Shown piece after piece: positions 11,435 to 22,516 of a stretch of DNA of 64,000 bases. A model generated the notes under the pieces. That model made no database searches, had not been told where the DNA came from, and saw only the letters and a program-made list of their open reading frames with translations. Both the position numbers and the translations under genes were made by a program. Every line of letters starts with the position of its first letter. Within the stretch, counting starts at the first letter, position 1. Source of the DNA: Epichloe hybrida (lineage: Eukaryota > Ascomycota > Sordariomycetes > Hypocreales > Clavicipitaceae); the NCBI GenBank assembly GCA_019022495.1, contig JAFEKR010000002.1:1116001-1180000 (forward strand), in the 5' to 3' direction.

Positions 11435-13361
11435 TGTCTGGCCATTACCAAGTACTCTCTCTCATTGGCATTGGTTGCACAGGTTGGGTGGTTCTTTGTT
11501 CTAACTGCTGCATATGCAGAAGAGGGGGGTAAGATGAAGCATGGTATTATTAGACGCCTTGGTTTTTCCCTCAAGCCTCTCCAACATGGAGCAAGCACCA
11601 CAATGCCTCGGGGATTTTGAATCAGAGCATGGAGGGGGCATCAAGAACTCTTGTTAAAACCGCACGTCAGCATCATTGCAATACTTATTACGGCCTGTCA
11701 TCGAAAAGAGACTTGGATACTGTTGCCTTAGACGTATTCATGGTAAGCCCGTGTTTGTTGTAGCTAGATGGCTCTGCATGGATGATGATTGCACGCGCCT
11801 GGTGCTTGGGTTTCCGCTGTGATAGCGTCCAGTCAACCGACCCGTGGTCGTGATCTCTATGCAGAACCACATGCACTTCACTGTAGCCTTGGCTATGGCC
11901 GTGTATATGCAGAGACACCGAACAGACGCGTCCCTGACTTCATTCTCTTGAGAGGGACTGTCACACCATTCGAGTTTGTATCAAGCTCATCAATCTGCCG
12001 ATGGTTGCTCGAGCAGAGAAAGCCTGTTCTCCCGGCGTTTCCTGTAACCGCAATGCTTGCTTACCCCTCACGAGAAGTACAAAAGAGACAAACCGAACAA
12101 ATGACGGACGGGCCACAAAGGTTCAACAAACCACCTGCATTTCAGCGAGTGGCTCTCATCAATTGCTTGGAACAAAGAGACGCTGCAAGTGTACGGAGAA
12201 CATGGCCTGGTTGCCACTGCCAGGGTACTTGTGTGAACTACCTACGGATTACAAATGAGATAGTTGGACCAATCGAGCAAAGCCAAGTTTTTTCTTCCTG
12301 TGGCAGCAATCGGCGGATTGCGATGCCAATCATTCCCACGGAATATGTTATTAATAATGCATGGCCGACAACGGACTAGACATGCTGCATAAAAGTCATC
12401 GCCGGCACCTTCTTTGTTGTTGGGAGACCAATCTTGAAAATGCTCCGTGCATATCGCAAAATTTCTGACAAGTCATTCTTTGAATGGTATGTAGTAGGTA
12501 GGCACCCTTGGGCGAGGAGTTGGAGTTGGAGTTGGAGTCGGGGGTGGGAGGGCCGAGGCCGAGGCTTTTTCCGTCGTTTGCGACAGACATGATAGCACCA
12601 TTTTTTATGTACCTGTGGTCGCGCCTTCCTTGTTCCTGCCATGACAAGTGTGAAGTGTGACAAATCCCACGCAGTGTGTGACTGGCACGGGTTTCCCACC
12701 ACCCCCCCTTTCCCTCCAATCTATCAGCAGCATTTCCGTCATCTACACCAGACGGATTGCCGAACACACCATTCTTCTTTGTGGTAACTAACGAAGAGCA
12801 GAAAGAGAAGAAGCAAACGCAGCCCTCACCGGGCAATGGCCGAAGAGTGCTCGGGTCCCAAGATGCAGCCGCATTTGTCCTTGAGAGCGGCACGATGATG
12901 GCGCACTCCGCCTTGAATCTCTGCCATGGTGACTACACGCCACCTAGAGACGCCATCTTTGCTTATTACCCTTCGTCAAGAACATATCTGGGATCGCAGT
13001 TTCAAGCGAGATGAATGTTTCTGCGCCCGAAACGTCTCGTATCTCTGTGAGGGTACTTTGATTGTTGTTCCAACTCTCGGTCTTGTTCCTACCAGACTTT
13101 CGTGTCTTGCTTGTGAGTTATTAAAATGGTAATTCACTACAAAAGCTGCGCCCTTATTCTTATTGGTTCAAGTCTATACACAAACACCCCATAAAATTAT
13201 CTTACCCAGGATTCTTGAAAGTACGACACCCCAGAAAGAAATCTGATCCGGTGGCTCAACTGAATCTAGGTTGGTGATAGTATCTCGCCTTGTCTTCGCA
13301 AAACCCTAGTTATACTACAACTACCAGACTCAAGGAACCAAAAAGAACAAGACAAAACGAA
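11435..13361. other. Intergenic region, about 1.9 kb, no supported gene
   Basis: It contains a short ggagtt hexamer repeat near 12517-12540, read from the plus strand. Several frames of 60-200 codons exist but overlap one another, lack splice-consistent continuations and show no motif. The last ~150 bases are AT-rich and probably the promoter of the amidase. Confidence 0.4.
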
Positions 13362-14933
13362 ATGGCAGTCTCAAAATCGGAATTGTTCAAGCTATCTGCT
13401 ACTCAAGCAGCCGAGTTGATAAGGCGAGACCATATCTCCGCACAAGACTATGCGCAGGCTCTACTATACAGAGTCCGGTATCGAGATCCTCAAGTGAAAG
13501 CGTGGGTATATCTCGACGAAAAGGTTATCTTGGACCAGGCCAAATGGTTGGATTCGCTGCCTGTCGAAAAGAGAGGTCCACTGCACGGTGTTGCAGTCGG
13601 GATCAAGGATATCTTTCTGACCAAGGGTAATGCACCTCGGCCCGAATGCTTTGTTGGACTTACAACTGGCTGACTGCAAAGTGTGTCGTTAGACATGCCA
13701 ACTCGCTATTACTCTCGCTTACACGCTCACGATGGAAATGCAGCCGCCGACTCAGCCGCCGTGGCTATTCTTCGCTCAGCCGGCGCAATCATATTTGGCA
13801 AGACGGCTACCACGGAATTTGCTTCCATGACCGAGGGCGGACCATGCACCAACCCAAATAACCCAAAACACACCCCCGCAGGATCATCTTCTGGATCTGC
13901 GGCTGCTGTGGCAGACTATCAGGTGCCCCTCAGCATTGGAACTCAAACTGGAGGCAGTATTGTACGGCCAGGCTCCTTCAATGGATGCTATGGCTTCAAG
14001 GTATGGGCGTATCAAGTGACCAATGTTTTAGCAACCTCTCTATAGACACTGACAAGGCCCAGCCCACCTGGGGAACAGTATCTACCGAGGGTGTCGGTAG
14101 GTTCTCCATATCAGCAGACACCCCGGGCTTTTATGCGCGAACCGTTGAGGATGTTGAATTATTGGCAAGGTTGTTTCGAATCGATTCGCTCATGACTGCA
14201 CCGCTGAAGCCATTAAGCATTGCCGGAGCCAAGGTCGCCTTTATGAAGACACATGTGTGGCCGAATGCCGGCCCAGGAACCCACGCAGCCTGGGACCTAG
14301 CCCACAGACTAATCGAAAATCATGGTGGAAAGATCGAAGATGTTGAGCTTCCCGAAGCCTTTTCTCGTTGTTCAGAATGGAGAGAGACTGTTGTCATTCA
14401 AGAGGCTCGTGCTGCATTCCTGTCGAGTGAGTGCTCATACTTCGCTGCTGACATAGTGCGTCAAGGTCGCGAAAGGCTAATCAAGTGGGTTCGTTATCAG
14501 AGTATTGCGAAGACAAGAGCAAATTGCATGTTGATATTGTCAGTCTTGTAGAGAATGAAGACTTGCCCAGCCCGAAGGAGGTCCTTGAGGCACATGATGG
14601 CATCGCCAGACTGCGAACCGAGTGGGATCAAATAGCCCGTAACTACGACATAATCATTGCACCAAGTGCTGTTGACGAAGCACCGGAGGGGCTAGAAGAT
14701 ACAGGAATAGCGGCAAGTCCCTGTCTCCGCTAACAATTGTCGATTTGTACTCATAGTCGTAGGTATTTTGCTCCATGTGGACTATCCTTCACGTTCCTGC
14801 CATGAACGTGCCCGGATTCAAAGGCGCATGCGGTCTGCCGATTGGTCTTACGGTTGTGGGATCCCGCTACAGCGACATGGAAGTTCTCCAAGGCGGTAAG
14901 GCTATAGGAGCTGTGTTCAACACGTCGCAATGA
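13362..14933 (+). CDS. Amidase (amidase-signature family), five exons with one GC-AG intron
   Basis: Exons are 13362-13626, 13693-14000, 14063-14426, 14486-14712 and 14763-14933, giving 444 residues. Amidase-signature hydrolases cleave amide bonds with a Ser-cisSer-Lys triad. Here these are Lys82 (GIKD), Ser153 (GSSSGSAAAV) and the nucleophile Ser177 (GTQTGGSI), all present. The C-terminal region (NVPGFKGACGLPIGL) is also conserved. The last intron (14713-14762) only restores frame if it begins with GC: gcaagt, then a gctaac branch point, then gtag. GCAAGT is the recognised consensus for rare GC-AG introns, so the gene looks intact rather than broken. An in-frame ATG at 13290 exists, but the one at 13362 fits family length better. 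Substrate is unknown. Confidence 0.85.
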
Positions 14934-15382
14934 TAGAAGATCATGAAGATACGCACAAAGACAAGCTTGCACAGGTATACGGAAATAGAGTATCCTTCAA
15001 ATGGAAGTCTCTATGAGAAGAGCAGTGTGGACATACGACGTTTACATAAATCAACAGATTTTGCGCAGAAACATATTGATTTTCATGACGCGAACACACG
15101 AATACGTTGGCCAAAATATGATGGGCTAGATAGTACCTTCTGAACCCAAGCTTATTAGCGTAGCGCTCATGTCCAACTCGATCCTTTTAGCCCTCACAAT
15201 ATCTCTGTTTCAAGACTGGCCTATCCACTTTCTTGCCGTCCGTTTTGAGCCCTCGGACAACGGTCTTGTCCTGGGTGCTGGCGTCGGGACCCGGGGGAAT
15301 GTACCGGACTCGGGATGGGTCAGATGTATAATAACCGGGAGATTACCTGGTATTCGAAATATCAAAGCACCGACAGGTAAAT
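14934..15382. other. Intergenic region downstream of the amidase
   Basis: I see no gene. If the damaged secreted-protein gene next door had a second exon, its relic would lie here on the minus strand after the gtatgt donor-like site near 15387, but I could not recognise it. Confidence 0.3.
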
Positions 15383-15750
15383 TTACATACCGGCGAGGCC
15401 GAGAGAGATAGTCAACTGGCGCATGCAGTCGGCGCAGAGGGCGGCAATCCTGGCGACGTCGAAGCTCTTGTTGGTGCAGATGCACTGGGGCCGAAAGGCG
15501 GTTCTCATCACGGTTAACGTCGCTTCGGAGATGGACGTGACACCGGTTGCTGGGCTGGTCGATGGGCCGTCAGATGGCCTTGCACTCACTCGTCGGGGGG
15601 ACGTCGCCGCCGTCAAAGTCCGACGTTGGTGTGGACAGCGAGGAAGAATGACGCAGCGGCCAGGGCGAGATTCTTTGCAGAGTACAGGTTGGCTTTGACT
15701 GGTAGGACGATGTTGTTAAACAAGGTTGTGGTGTCGATGTCGGATATCAT
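15383..15750 (-). pseudogene. Broken gene for a small cysteine-rich secreted protein
   Basis: Pieces of one protein are spread over more than one minus-strand frame. First comes a hydrophobic leader (LALAAASFFLAV). Then, in another frame, an acidic FDGGDVPP segment runs into a TGA at the place of a cysteine-like codon (SECKAI, stop, RPI). After that the sequence NRDENRL appears and, after one more frame change, QCICTNKSFDVARIAALC. The last motif, with paired cysteines, resembles a family of fungal secreted proteins with a C-x-C-TN core. I infer at least two frame changes and one nonsense change. The alternative, that extra introns repair the frame, is less likely because no good splice pairs sit at those points. 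Confidence 0.5.
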
Positions 15751-16079
15751 GAGATTAGGGGGGGGGGGGGGATAATTCAAGACCATTTATACATTTATAC
15801 ACGATGGGGCTGTCTGATGAACCATTGACTGCCTACCTGGGTGCTCCGTATTACTTGGACTATGAATACAGACAAGATGAGTTCGGTATTGGGCCGGGCT
15901 CAAGGAGCGGCGTAGCCCAACTCTATCACTTCTATTCGGATGTACATGGTCGTCTTGCGTGGCCCTACGACTGCCGTCTCCGCCTCGCAAAGATGACTCG
16001 AAAGAATAAGGATGGTGTTTTGTTGTTGTATTTCGGCTGTTCCTGATTCCGATTCTGAATCTCTGTACCCCAGGGGTGC

Positions 16080-17519
16080 TTACTTACTCAACAGGCTCTT
16101 CATCTCGCTCTTGATTCTCGTGATGGTGCCTGCTCCGCCGTACACCAGGCCCGTGTACACCATTGCCACGCTAGCTCCAGCATTCAGCACCTTGAGCGCC
16201 TGATCTCCGTTCGTGATGCCCCCCGTAGCAAACAGGAGCTTCTGTGAGCCAGCCGACGACCCAGATGGCTGTGCGTCCAGCATCTTCCGATACCGACCGA
16301 CAAGGTTCAGCGTGCGATCAAACATGGCTGGACCAGAGTACCCGCCCGTCTCCATCAGCGCTCTCTGCTCCTTGGCCGTGAGCCTGACGCCGTCTGGTAC
16401 CAGGCCCGTCCGTCTCTTGGTGGTGTTTCCCACGATGACACCATCGACGCCGCTTCGTCGCACTGCCTCGACGATACCCTCGAGCTGCGCGTCTTCTTCT
16501 TCGTCCGGCGACACCTTGACCATGACCTTGGGCGGTTGTTTCCTGTCCGTCCTGGCCGCCTCCTTGACCACCGCGGAGAGGAGTCTCGTCAGTGGTTGCG
16601 TGGCCTGCAGATCCCGCAGCCCAGGTGTGTTGGGGCTGCTCACGTTCACGACGACAATGTCGGCGTAGCGAGCCAGCCTCGACACGCAGTATACGTAGTC
16701 GTTTGCCACGGCCTTTTCGTCCCGCTCGTCCGTTTCCTTGTTCTTCGCAATCTGCACGGCCAACAACCTGCCTGGTTGTAGACTGCCGGGGGGCACGCCG
16801 GCTGCCCCGTCGAGCACTTCTTGCTCTGACACGCCTAGAGATCGCGCGAATCTGCGGAGTCTTTCCCTCAAGCGTCTGGCCACATCATCGGCACCCCTGG
16901 AGTTGAGTCCGTAGCGATTCACCATGCCATCTGTGGCAGGGACGCGGAAGACGCGCGGTTTGGGGTTGCCGGCTTGTGGGAGTGGCGTGATGCCGCCAAT
17001 CTCGACCACGCCTGCGCCGAAGCCGAAGAGCACGTCGGCAATCTCGCCGTCCTTGTCCAGGCCTGCCGAAATGCCAATTGGATTGCTCAAATGCGTGCCA
17101 AATACCCATGTCGACAGCTCCGGTGTCTGCAGCGAGCTTCCTCTCTCTCGTGGCGCCAATCCCAGCTCGTGCAGCGTTTTCAATGCCGTCGTGCCAGCGT
17201 GGTGAGCGTCTTCGGCGTCGGGGAACACGACTCGGAGTAGGCGCGGCACGATGTATCGGTGAACAAATGCTCGAGTGTCAGTCGTGTATAGATAGGCTAC
17301 GTAGGCGGTAGCGGCGAGGGCACTGCCGTACAAGAGTGCCTTTGCGCGGCCGGCGTGGACCGAGGCTTTCGTCGACGTGGAGGAGACCTTTCGTCGTGCA
17401 TTGGACAAGAGTGGACGGGCTGGGGCGGCGCGCAGGGCGGCGAGGGAGCGGGAAGCAAGACGTGATCGAAGGGCAGAGGCGGACATGGTTGAATTGAAAA
17501 TTGATGGGCTCGAGGCCAT
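16080..17519 (-). CDS. Dihydroorotate dehydrogenase, class 2, mitochondrial inner membrane
   Basis: This intronless gene on the minus strand encodes 479 residues. The enzyme oxidises dihydroorotate to orotate in de novo pyrimidine synthesis and passes electrons to ubiquinone. The N-terminus is basic and Ser/Ala/Arg-rich, as in a mitochondrial presequence, with a membrane segment around residues 60-77 (LLYGSALAATAYVAYLY). The FMN-binding barrel shows NPIGISAGLDKDGE and NRYGLNSRGAD. The class 2 catalytic serine is Ser295 in NVSSPNTPGLR. The glycine-rich FMN phosphate loop (LFATGGITNG) is near the C-terminus. A second in-frame ATG at codon 12 gives an equally good presequence. The class 2 layout distinguishes it from the soluble yeast Ura1 type. 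Confidence 0.95.
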   Translation of the reverse strand: MASSPSIFNSTMSASALRSRLASRSLAALRAAPARPLLSNARRKVSSTSTKASVHAGRAKALLYGSALAATAYVAYLYTTDTRAFVHRYIVPRLLRVVFPDAEDAHHAGTTALKTLHELGLAPRERGSSLQTPELSTWVFGTHLSNPIGISAGLDKDGEIADVLFGFGAGVVEIGGITPLPQAGNPKPRVFRVPATDGMVNRYGLNSRGADDVARRLRERLRRFARSLGVSEQEVLDGAAGVPPGSLQPGRLLAVQIAKNKETDERDEKAVANDYVYCVSRLARYADIVVVNVSSPNTPGLRDLQATQPLTRLLSAVVKEAARTDRKQPPKVMVKVSPDEEEDAQLEGIVEAVRRSGVDGVIVGNTTKRRTGLVPDGVRLTAKEQRALMETGGYSGPAMFDRTLNLVGRYRKMLDAQPSGSSAGSQKLLFATGGITNGDQALKVLNAGASVAMVYTGLVYGGAGTITRIKSEMKSLLSK

Positions 17520-18435
17520 GTGAGCCTCTCAATTAACGTGGGTTGTGTTCGGTTGTGTTCTGGGCCTCTTGCTTTTGGGGTGTGTGGATCTAGGAAGTTT
17601 GTTTGGTCGGCTGTGCTGCCTGTGCACCCCCTGATCACCTGATATCCCACCCATGGTTCCTGCCACTTAACTTAAAGTCCGCCATCCTTGCATGAACAAA
17701 AAGTCAAGAAAAAACTTAATCAGCACAATGCAGCAGGCAACCATCACCTATCGATGAGTCACCAGCCAAAGTCGGCTATAAAACGTCCGTTGGCCCCCCT
17801 CCAACCAGCTCAAATGGCATTCCTGTCAGCATTACGACAGAATGTCACATCAGCATTGTGCAAGTGCATGAAGCATCTAACCATCCGGAAGCAATCTCGC
17901 GTACAAGCAGACAATGTTTATTGTTCGTTAGGAATATGTCCAAGCGGCACTGCTCTATGTCATCGCTCTCGGTAAAAAAAAGAATCCCCACTCCTCTTTG
18001 CCCCTTCTCTGCAAAAATACAGGCCCTGAATTCATTTCGAGTACCATGACCAAGGCCAAGCTCGTCGGACCGAGTGATGGGCGGCTCGAAGTTTGCAATC
18101 TTTGCGTGGTACTGGGCAAAGCATACTGTTCAAACTATCATTAGCCATGGGCTCGCATATTGCCAGCAAGCGGACTAACCTGGCCATATTTACAACCACA
18201 CCTTCTCGTTTGAATCCCTTGACCAAGCCTGATTCGAAATAACTTGTTTGCAGATCGAGTTTATAGGACGCCAAGCACAAGACGAGTCGGAAAACGGCGG
18301 GAGGGCACATTGTTGTGATCGCATCGTGAAGTTTGGACTGGAGAGATTGTTAGCAGCCTATGAAGACACTATCAACGGAACTTGGGGAACTTGCCTGGGC
18401 ACATGCTTGGCATGGTCTTGACTTGGACGTGGGTT
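17520..18435. other. Gene-poor stretch before the 218-bp array
   Basis: A minus-strand frame of 92 codons (18310-18032, starting MCPPAVFRLVLC) could be the last exon of a gene whose earlier exons lie in the repeat array. A gcaagt...gctaac...ctccag intron-like segment sits just upstream of it. I do not recognise the product and do not call a gene. Confidence 0.3.
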
Positions 18436-19205
18436 GATCTGAGGCTATCGAGTTCCTAGAAGAGACGTGGGGGGGTTTCAGCCGAAGCCGAGTGGGTGAA
18501 TTTGTTCAGGCAACACGGGTGTTCATCATGAGCATCAGACTCCGAATGTTTTCAACATATCACCCACCTTCTGAGGAAATTTGTCCAGAGTTACCACGGA
18601 CAACAGCAGCCCGATGATGAATCCAAGTCGCAGTGCTCGTATTGACGCATGAGGATCTGAGGCTATCGAGTTCCTAGAAGAGATGTCAGGGGGTTTCAGC
18701 CGAAGCCGAGTGGGTGGATTTGTTCAGGCAACACGGGTGTTCATCATGAGCATCAGATACCAAATGTTTTCAACATAGCACCCACCTTCTGAGGAAATTT
18801 GTCCAGAGTTACCACGGACAACAGCAGCCCGATGATGAATCCAAGTCGCAGTGCTCGTATTGACGCATGAGGATCTGAGGCTATCGAGTTCCTAGAAGAG
18901 ATGTCAGGGGGTTTCAGCCGAAGCCGAGTGGGTGGATTTGTTCAGGCAACACGGGTGTTCATCATGAGCATCAGATACCAAATGTTTTCAACATAGCACC
19001 CACCTTCTGAGGAAATTTGTCCAGAGTTACCACGGACAACAGCAGCCCGATGATGAATCCAAGTCGCAGTGCTCGTATTGACGCATGAGGATCTGAGGCC
19101 CTAGAAGAGACGTCGGGGGGCATCAGCCGAAGCCGCGGCAAATTTGAAACACGTATACAGCAGCCCGATGATGAATACAAGTCGCAGTGCTCGTCAGCAA
19201 CATGA
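18436..19205. repeat. Tandem array of a 218-bp unit: three full copies and a degenerate fourth
   Basis: The unit starting gatctgagg begins at 18436, 18654, 18872 and 19090, an exact 218-bp spacing. Copies two and three read identically. Copy one differs at a handful of positions, and copy four (from 19090) has several deletions and substitutions. On the minus strand each unit holds a segment of about 106 bases flanked by ctcttctag at its 5' side and gtgggtg at its 3' side, so the array looks like a repeated exon with its intron. In one frame the segment encodes a hydrophobic stretch (LRLGFIIGLLLSVVTL). The sequence continues uniquely after the last copy toward 18032. Function is unknown. Confidence 0.9.
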
Positions 19206-22200
19206 TGCCTTGCTGTCTGAGCGCTGTTTGACACGAGAATCTGAGGAAACATTGAAAGAAGGCTGATGACGTAAGGAATCAAACAAAGAACAGGTTCCAC
19301 AGAGTTCGTGGTGAATGACCAAGAACCAGGGAAGAAGAACAAAGAATATAACGAAACAAGGTGTATGGATAAAACGATGATGGATGGTGGATGAAGACGA
19401 TGGTGAATGAAGACGATGGTGGATGAAGATCATGAGGAGTGATGGATGAGGAGGAAGAAGAAGAAGAGAAGAGCAGAATCGAGAGAAGTGAGTCTTTTAT
19501 ATATACCAATCGCTCTCCGTGTTCCTTCCTCCTCACTTGTGCAAGTGATTGCGGTCAAAGAGAATTTGTTACGCGTCTTGGAAAGAGTAAGTTATGCTGG
19601 TTGCTCATATCCATCAAGGGCAAGTTGATCCTTCTTCTTTGAACATATTGTCCAGGTGCCTTCGCTTCCCTGTCCTGTAAGCGAGATTTCCCAGCGCTAC
19701 TTCCGCATCAGATGGCAAAAAAAAAAAATGCTCTAAAATTCTCGTACGTTGAGGCTGAGTACCCAGGTCACTTATGTTTACGGTTGAAGCCTCTGATTTT
19801 TAGTCACCAACGGGACAGTACTTTTTTTTTTTGGACCCAACTTCTTTTACGAGAAGTTCACAATCGGACTCATGCCTCTCTTTTGCTGTAATGTGATGTA
19901 ATGTGACTCGTTTGCCAACGAGGGGACCCAGTTCGAGGTTAGAGACGAGGAGGAAGGCACTCCTACGTATCCTGTCAAAGCTCGTGCAACAACGGCGAGC
20001 TTCAATCGAATCAGAAAGAGCACCGATTTTAAGCCCGTAATAACGTCACTCCCCAAGGTGTCAAGTCCGGTAGAAAGTGCATGGTACGTATGACTGGTAG
20101 CCTCCTGCTGGACATTCTGCTGGACATTCTGCTTGGCTTCAGTGTGGCCCTTTCCAGTATTGCCGGGTCTGACGTATCCTTTTGCAAAGTACCTTGGAAT
20201 CCCGAACTGCCAAGCCCCTTGTAACTGCGACGTCCTAGATTGGCGCCGCATTCACTAACAATATCACGCAGTGGTTCCTGACAGGGAGGGTCAAAGAAGA
20301 TTTCATGTCTATTTTCCCATGAGGGACACTATCCAAAGGGGGATCGGAGATGCAATCATCACTTGTAGATTTCGTCACGAGGCAGCTTGGATGCTGACGA
20401 GATGCATGAGAGCGCATGGAACATGGTAATAATGCCTTTCCTCATTTGGCTATTGGTCTTTGGGAATAAATCACTCATATTTAATTTTTCTCTGTTTCTT
20501 TTCTTGTATGCTTTCATGATTGACCTTGGCTGGCCTGCACGAGGATGACGTCGGATGAGTAACGTCAAATGGAGACGTGCCTGTGAACTAAATATAGATA
20601 CTTGGTTCTCGCTGTGCAATCAAATCTGGAGTCGATGATGATGGAGTCTTCCAGGCGAATAGAAAAGGAATCTACAATACCACATGAATTTTGCGCCAGA
20701 GAAAAGGGAACTGTTTCGCAACAGATTGATCAAAATGACGGGAGTTACTCTCCCTCCGTTGAATATCCACCTGGCGCCGTCCCAAATAGCCGCTTTAGCA
20801 AAAAACAACTTTGTTTAGAAAGCCAACGATGGCATAAACGAGCTCACAACATCAGTCTCACGACAAAGAGCGCGTCCCCACAAGCCACATGGAGAACGAA
20901 CTAGAATCCAGAGGTCAACTATTCATCTATTTATCGTGAATATGTCATGAGCCTAGAGGTAGGTTTGCGGTGTCGCGTGCTTGGAGGATATTGGTGTTCG
21001 TGGATAGCCTAGGGCATTGCCAGCTATGACGGCCATTTGTCTCATGCAGAAGATACGATTTCCAGATGTTTGACGGTTGAGGCGCACGCGCACAGGTGGG
21101 GGGGTACGGGGGTATGGGGGTATGCCATATGGGGGTGCAGTCATTGGTCGTGCTTTGCTGGTTTCGAGACACCAGACGCAAGCCAGTGAAACGTGCGTCC
21201 GCAAGCTGCTGCACAATCATCCTCGGTGAAGCCCATCTTTCTGGCCATGGTCTTTTCGGATTCCCGGATTCTCGGTCGGTGTTGTAGGGTCTGCAGATGC
21301 CAGAGAGTACATTAAAGACTGCCCCACCGGCAGGTGCCACCTGTCCGCGGCTAAATCTGGATTTTGGGCTGCTGGCTGCGGCCAGGCTGCCACGCCTGCC
21401 TGCCTGCTCCTGCCTACTCCTGCCTACAAGATCTTGCCTACTCTTGCCTGCTCCTGCCTCAGGCCTGCAACACGAATAGTGGGGCGGAATTCGAGTTGCT
21501 GCGACTTGTTGGTCCGTGATGCAGACGCAGGTAGCAAAGAGTCGGTACTGCATTGGCCGTTTCGGAATCATCATCTGGTCGTCGCCCGTACGTAGACGGT
21601 CAAGGGTCAAGGGTTTGTTTTACGAGAAGTTGGCAACACAACACCAACGATGACTGCTGCATACTCATCTCTTTCTTTGGTAGTCAGATGTGTGTGAGAC
21701 GGTCCATACATGTAAGTACTAAGTGCTGCTGTCCTGTCCCAGATTGGACCCCGGACCGCTTTCCACCTTTGCCCGCCAGTCCGCCAGTCCGCCTGCCCGC
21801 CAATCCACCCGTTCGATCGATCCTGCCTGCCCCTCCCTGCTGGTGGGCTCGTCACTTCCCCAGCAACTGGTAAATAATAACTGGTTCATTGCAACTCCAG
21901 TCTTGTTGGGTCGTCATCGGCTTGCGCGCCGCCAAATCTTCTCAAACCTTCACATCTCCCCCCTTCGAGCCCTTTGGTCCCAACAGCCACAGTCAACGCT
22001 CGATTGAGCCGTCCATATCGCGCTTGGTCTTGACCTCAGCACTTGGCACATTACACCAAAAACTGAGACAATCTTCCGACATCGTTTGGAACCACCTATC
22101 GCAGCCGCCGTCCATTGCCGCTTTCCGCCTCTCTCTACTTAACCCACATGCTTTAGCGCTGCTTGTTTCAGCCTTTGGAACCCCCCCCCCCCGTGTCCCT

Positions 22201-22516
22201 TTGTTTGGGCTGGGCTGCATTTGTTTGTCCTTCTTATCTCTGCAAATTTTCCCTCATGAACAACAGAAGACGACAAAACTAGGTCCATCTGGCATTCCCC
22301 TTCACAGACTACATTGCAACTTTGACATCATTGCCCGCTGCCTACCCAGCTGCTCGCTCCCCTGCGGCGCATACCTGGTCCGCAACAAAACTCCAACTTG
22401 CGACGCTCCTAACTGGATTGGTTCAACGACGCCGCTATTCAACTGAAGAAGAGGGATACACTGCCTTCCGCCTAGGCCAATGTCGTAACATACTTGTCTA
22501 CACTACCCAAACCATC
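19206..22516. other. Gene-poor region with simple repeats, about 3.3 kb
   Basis: The stretch holds imperfect gatgaagacgatggtg-like repeats at 19375-19440 and a purine-rich run at 19445-19480. There is also a ctcctgcctac-type minisatellite near 21395-21465 and a gccagtcc/gcccgcc repeat near 21770-21805. Pyrimidine-rich sequence after 21900 probably includes the promoter and leader of the magnesium transporter. I found no convincing coding region. Confidence 0.45.

Noticed and set aside
11789..12379. 196-codon plus-strand open frame
   Set aside because: No recognised motif, overlaps other frames of similar length, and no flanking splice signals.
20945..21610. 221-codon minus-strand open frame
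   Set aside because: Low-complexity sequence made by minisatellite and G-rich tracts, with no domain and no splice-consistent continuation.
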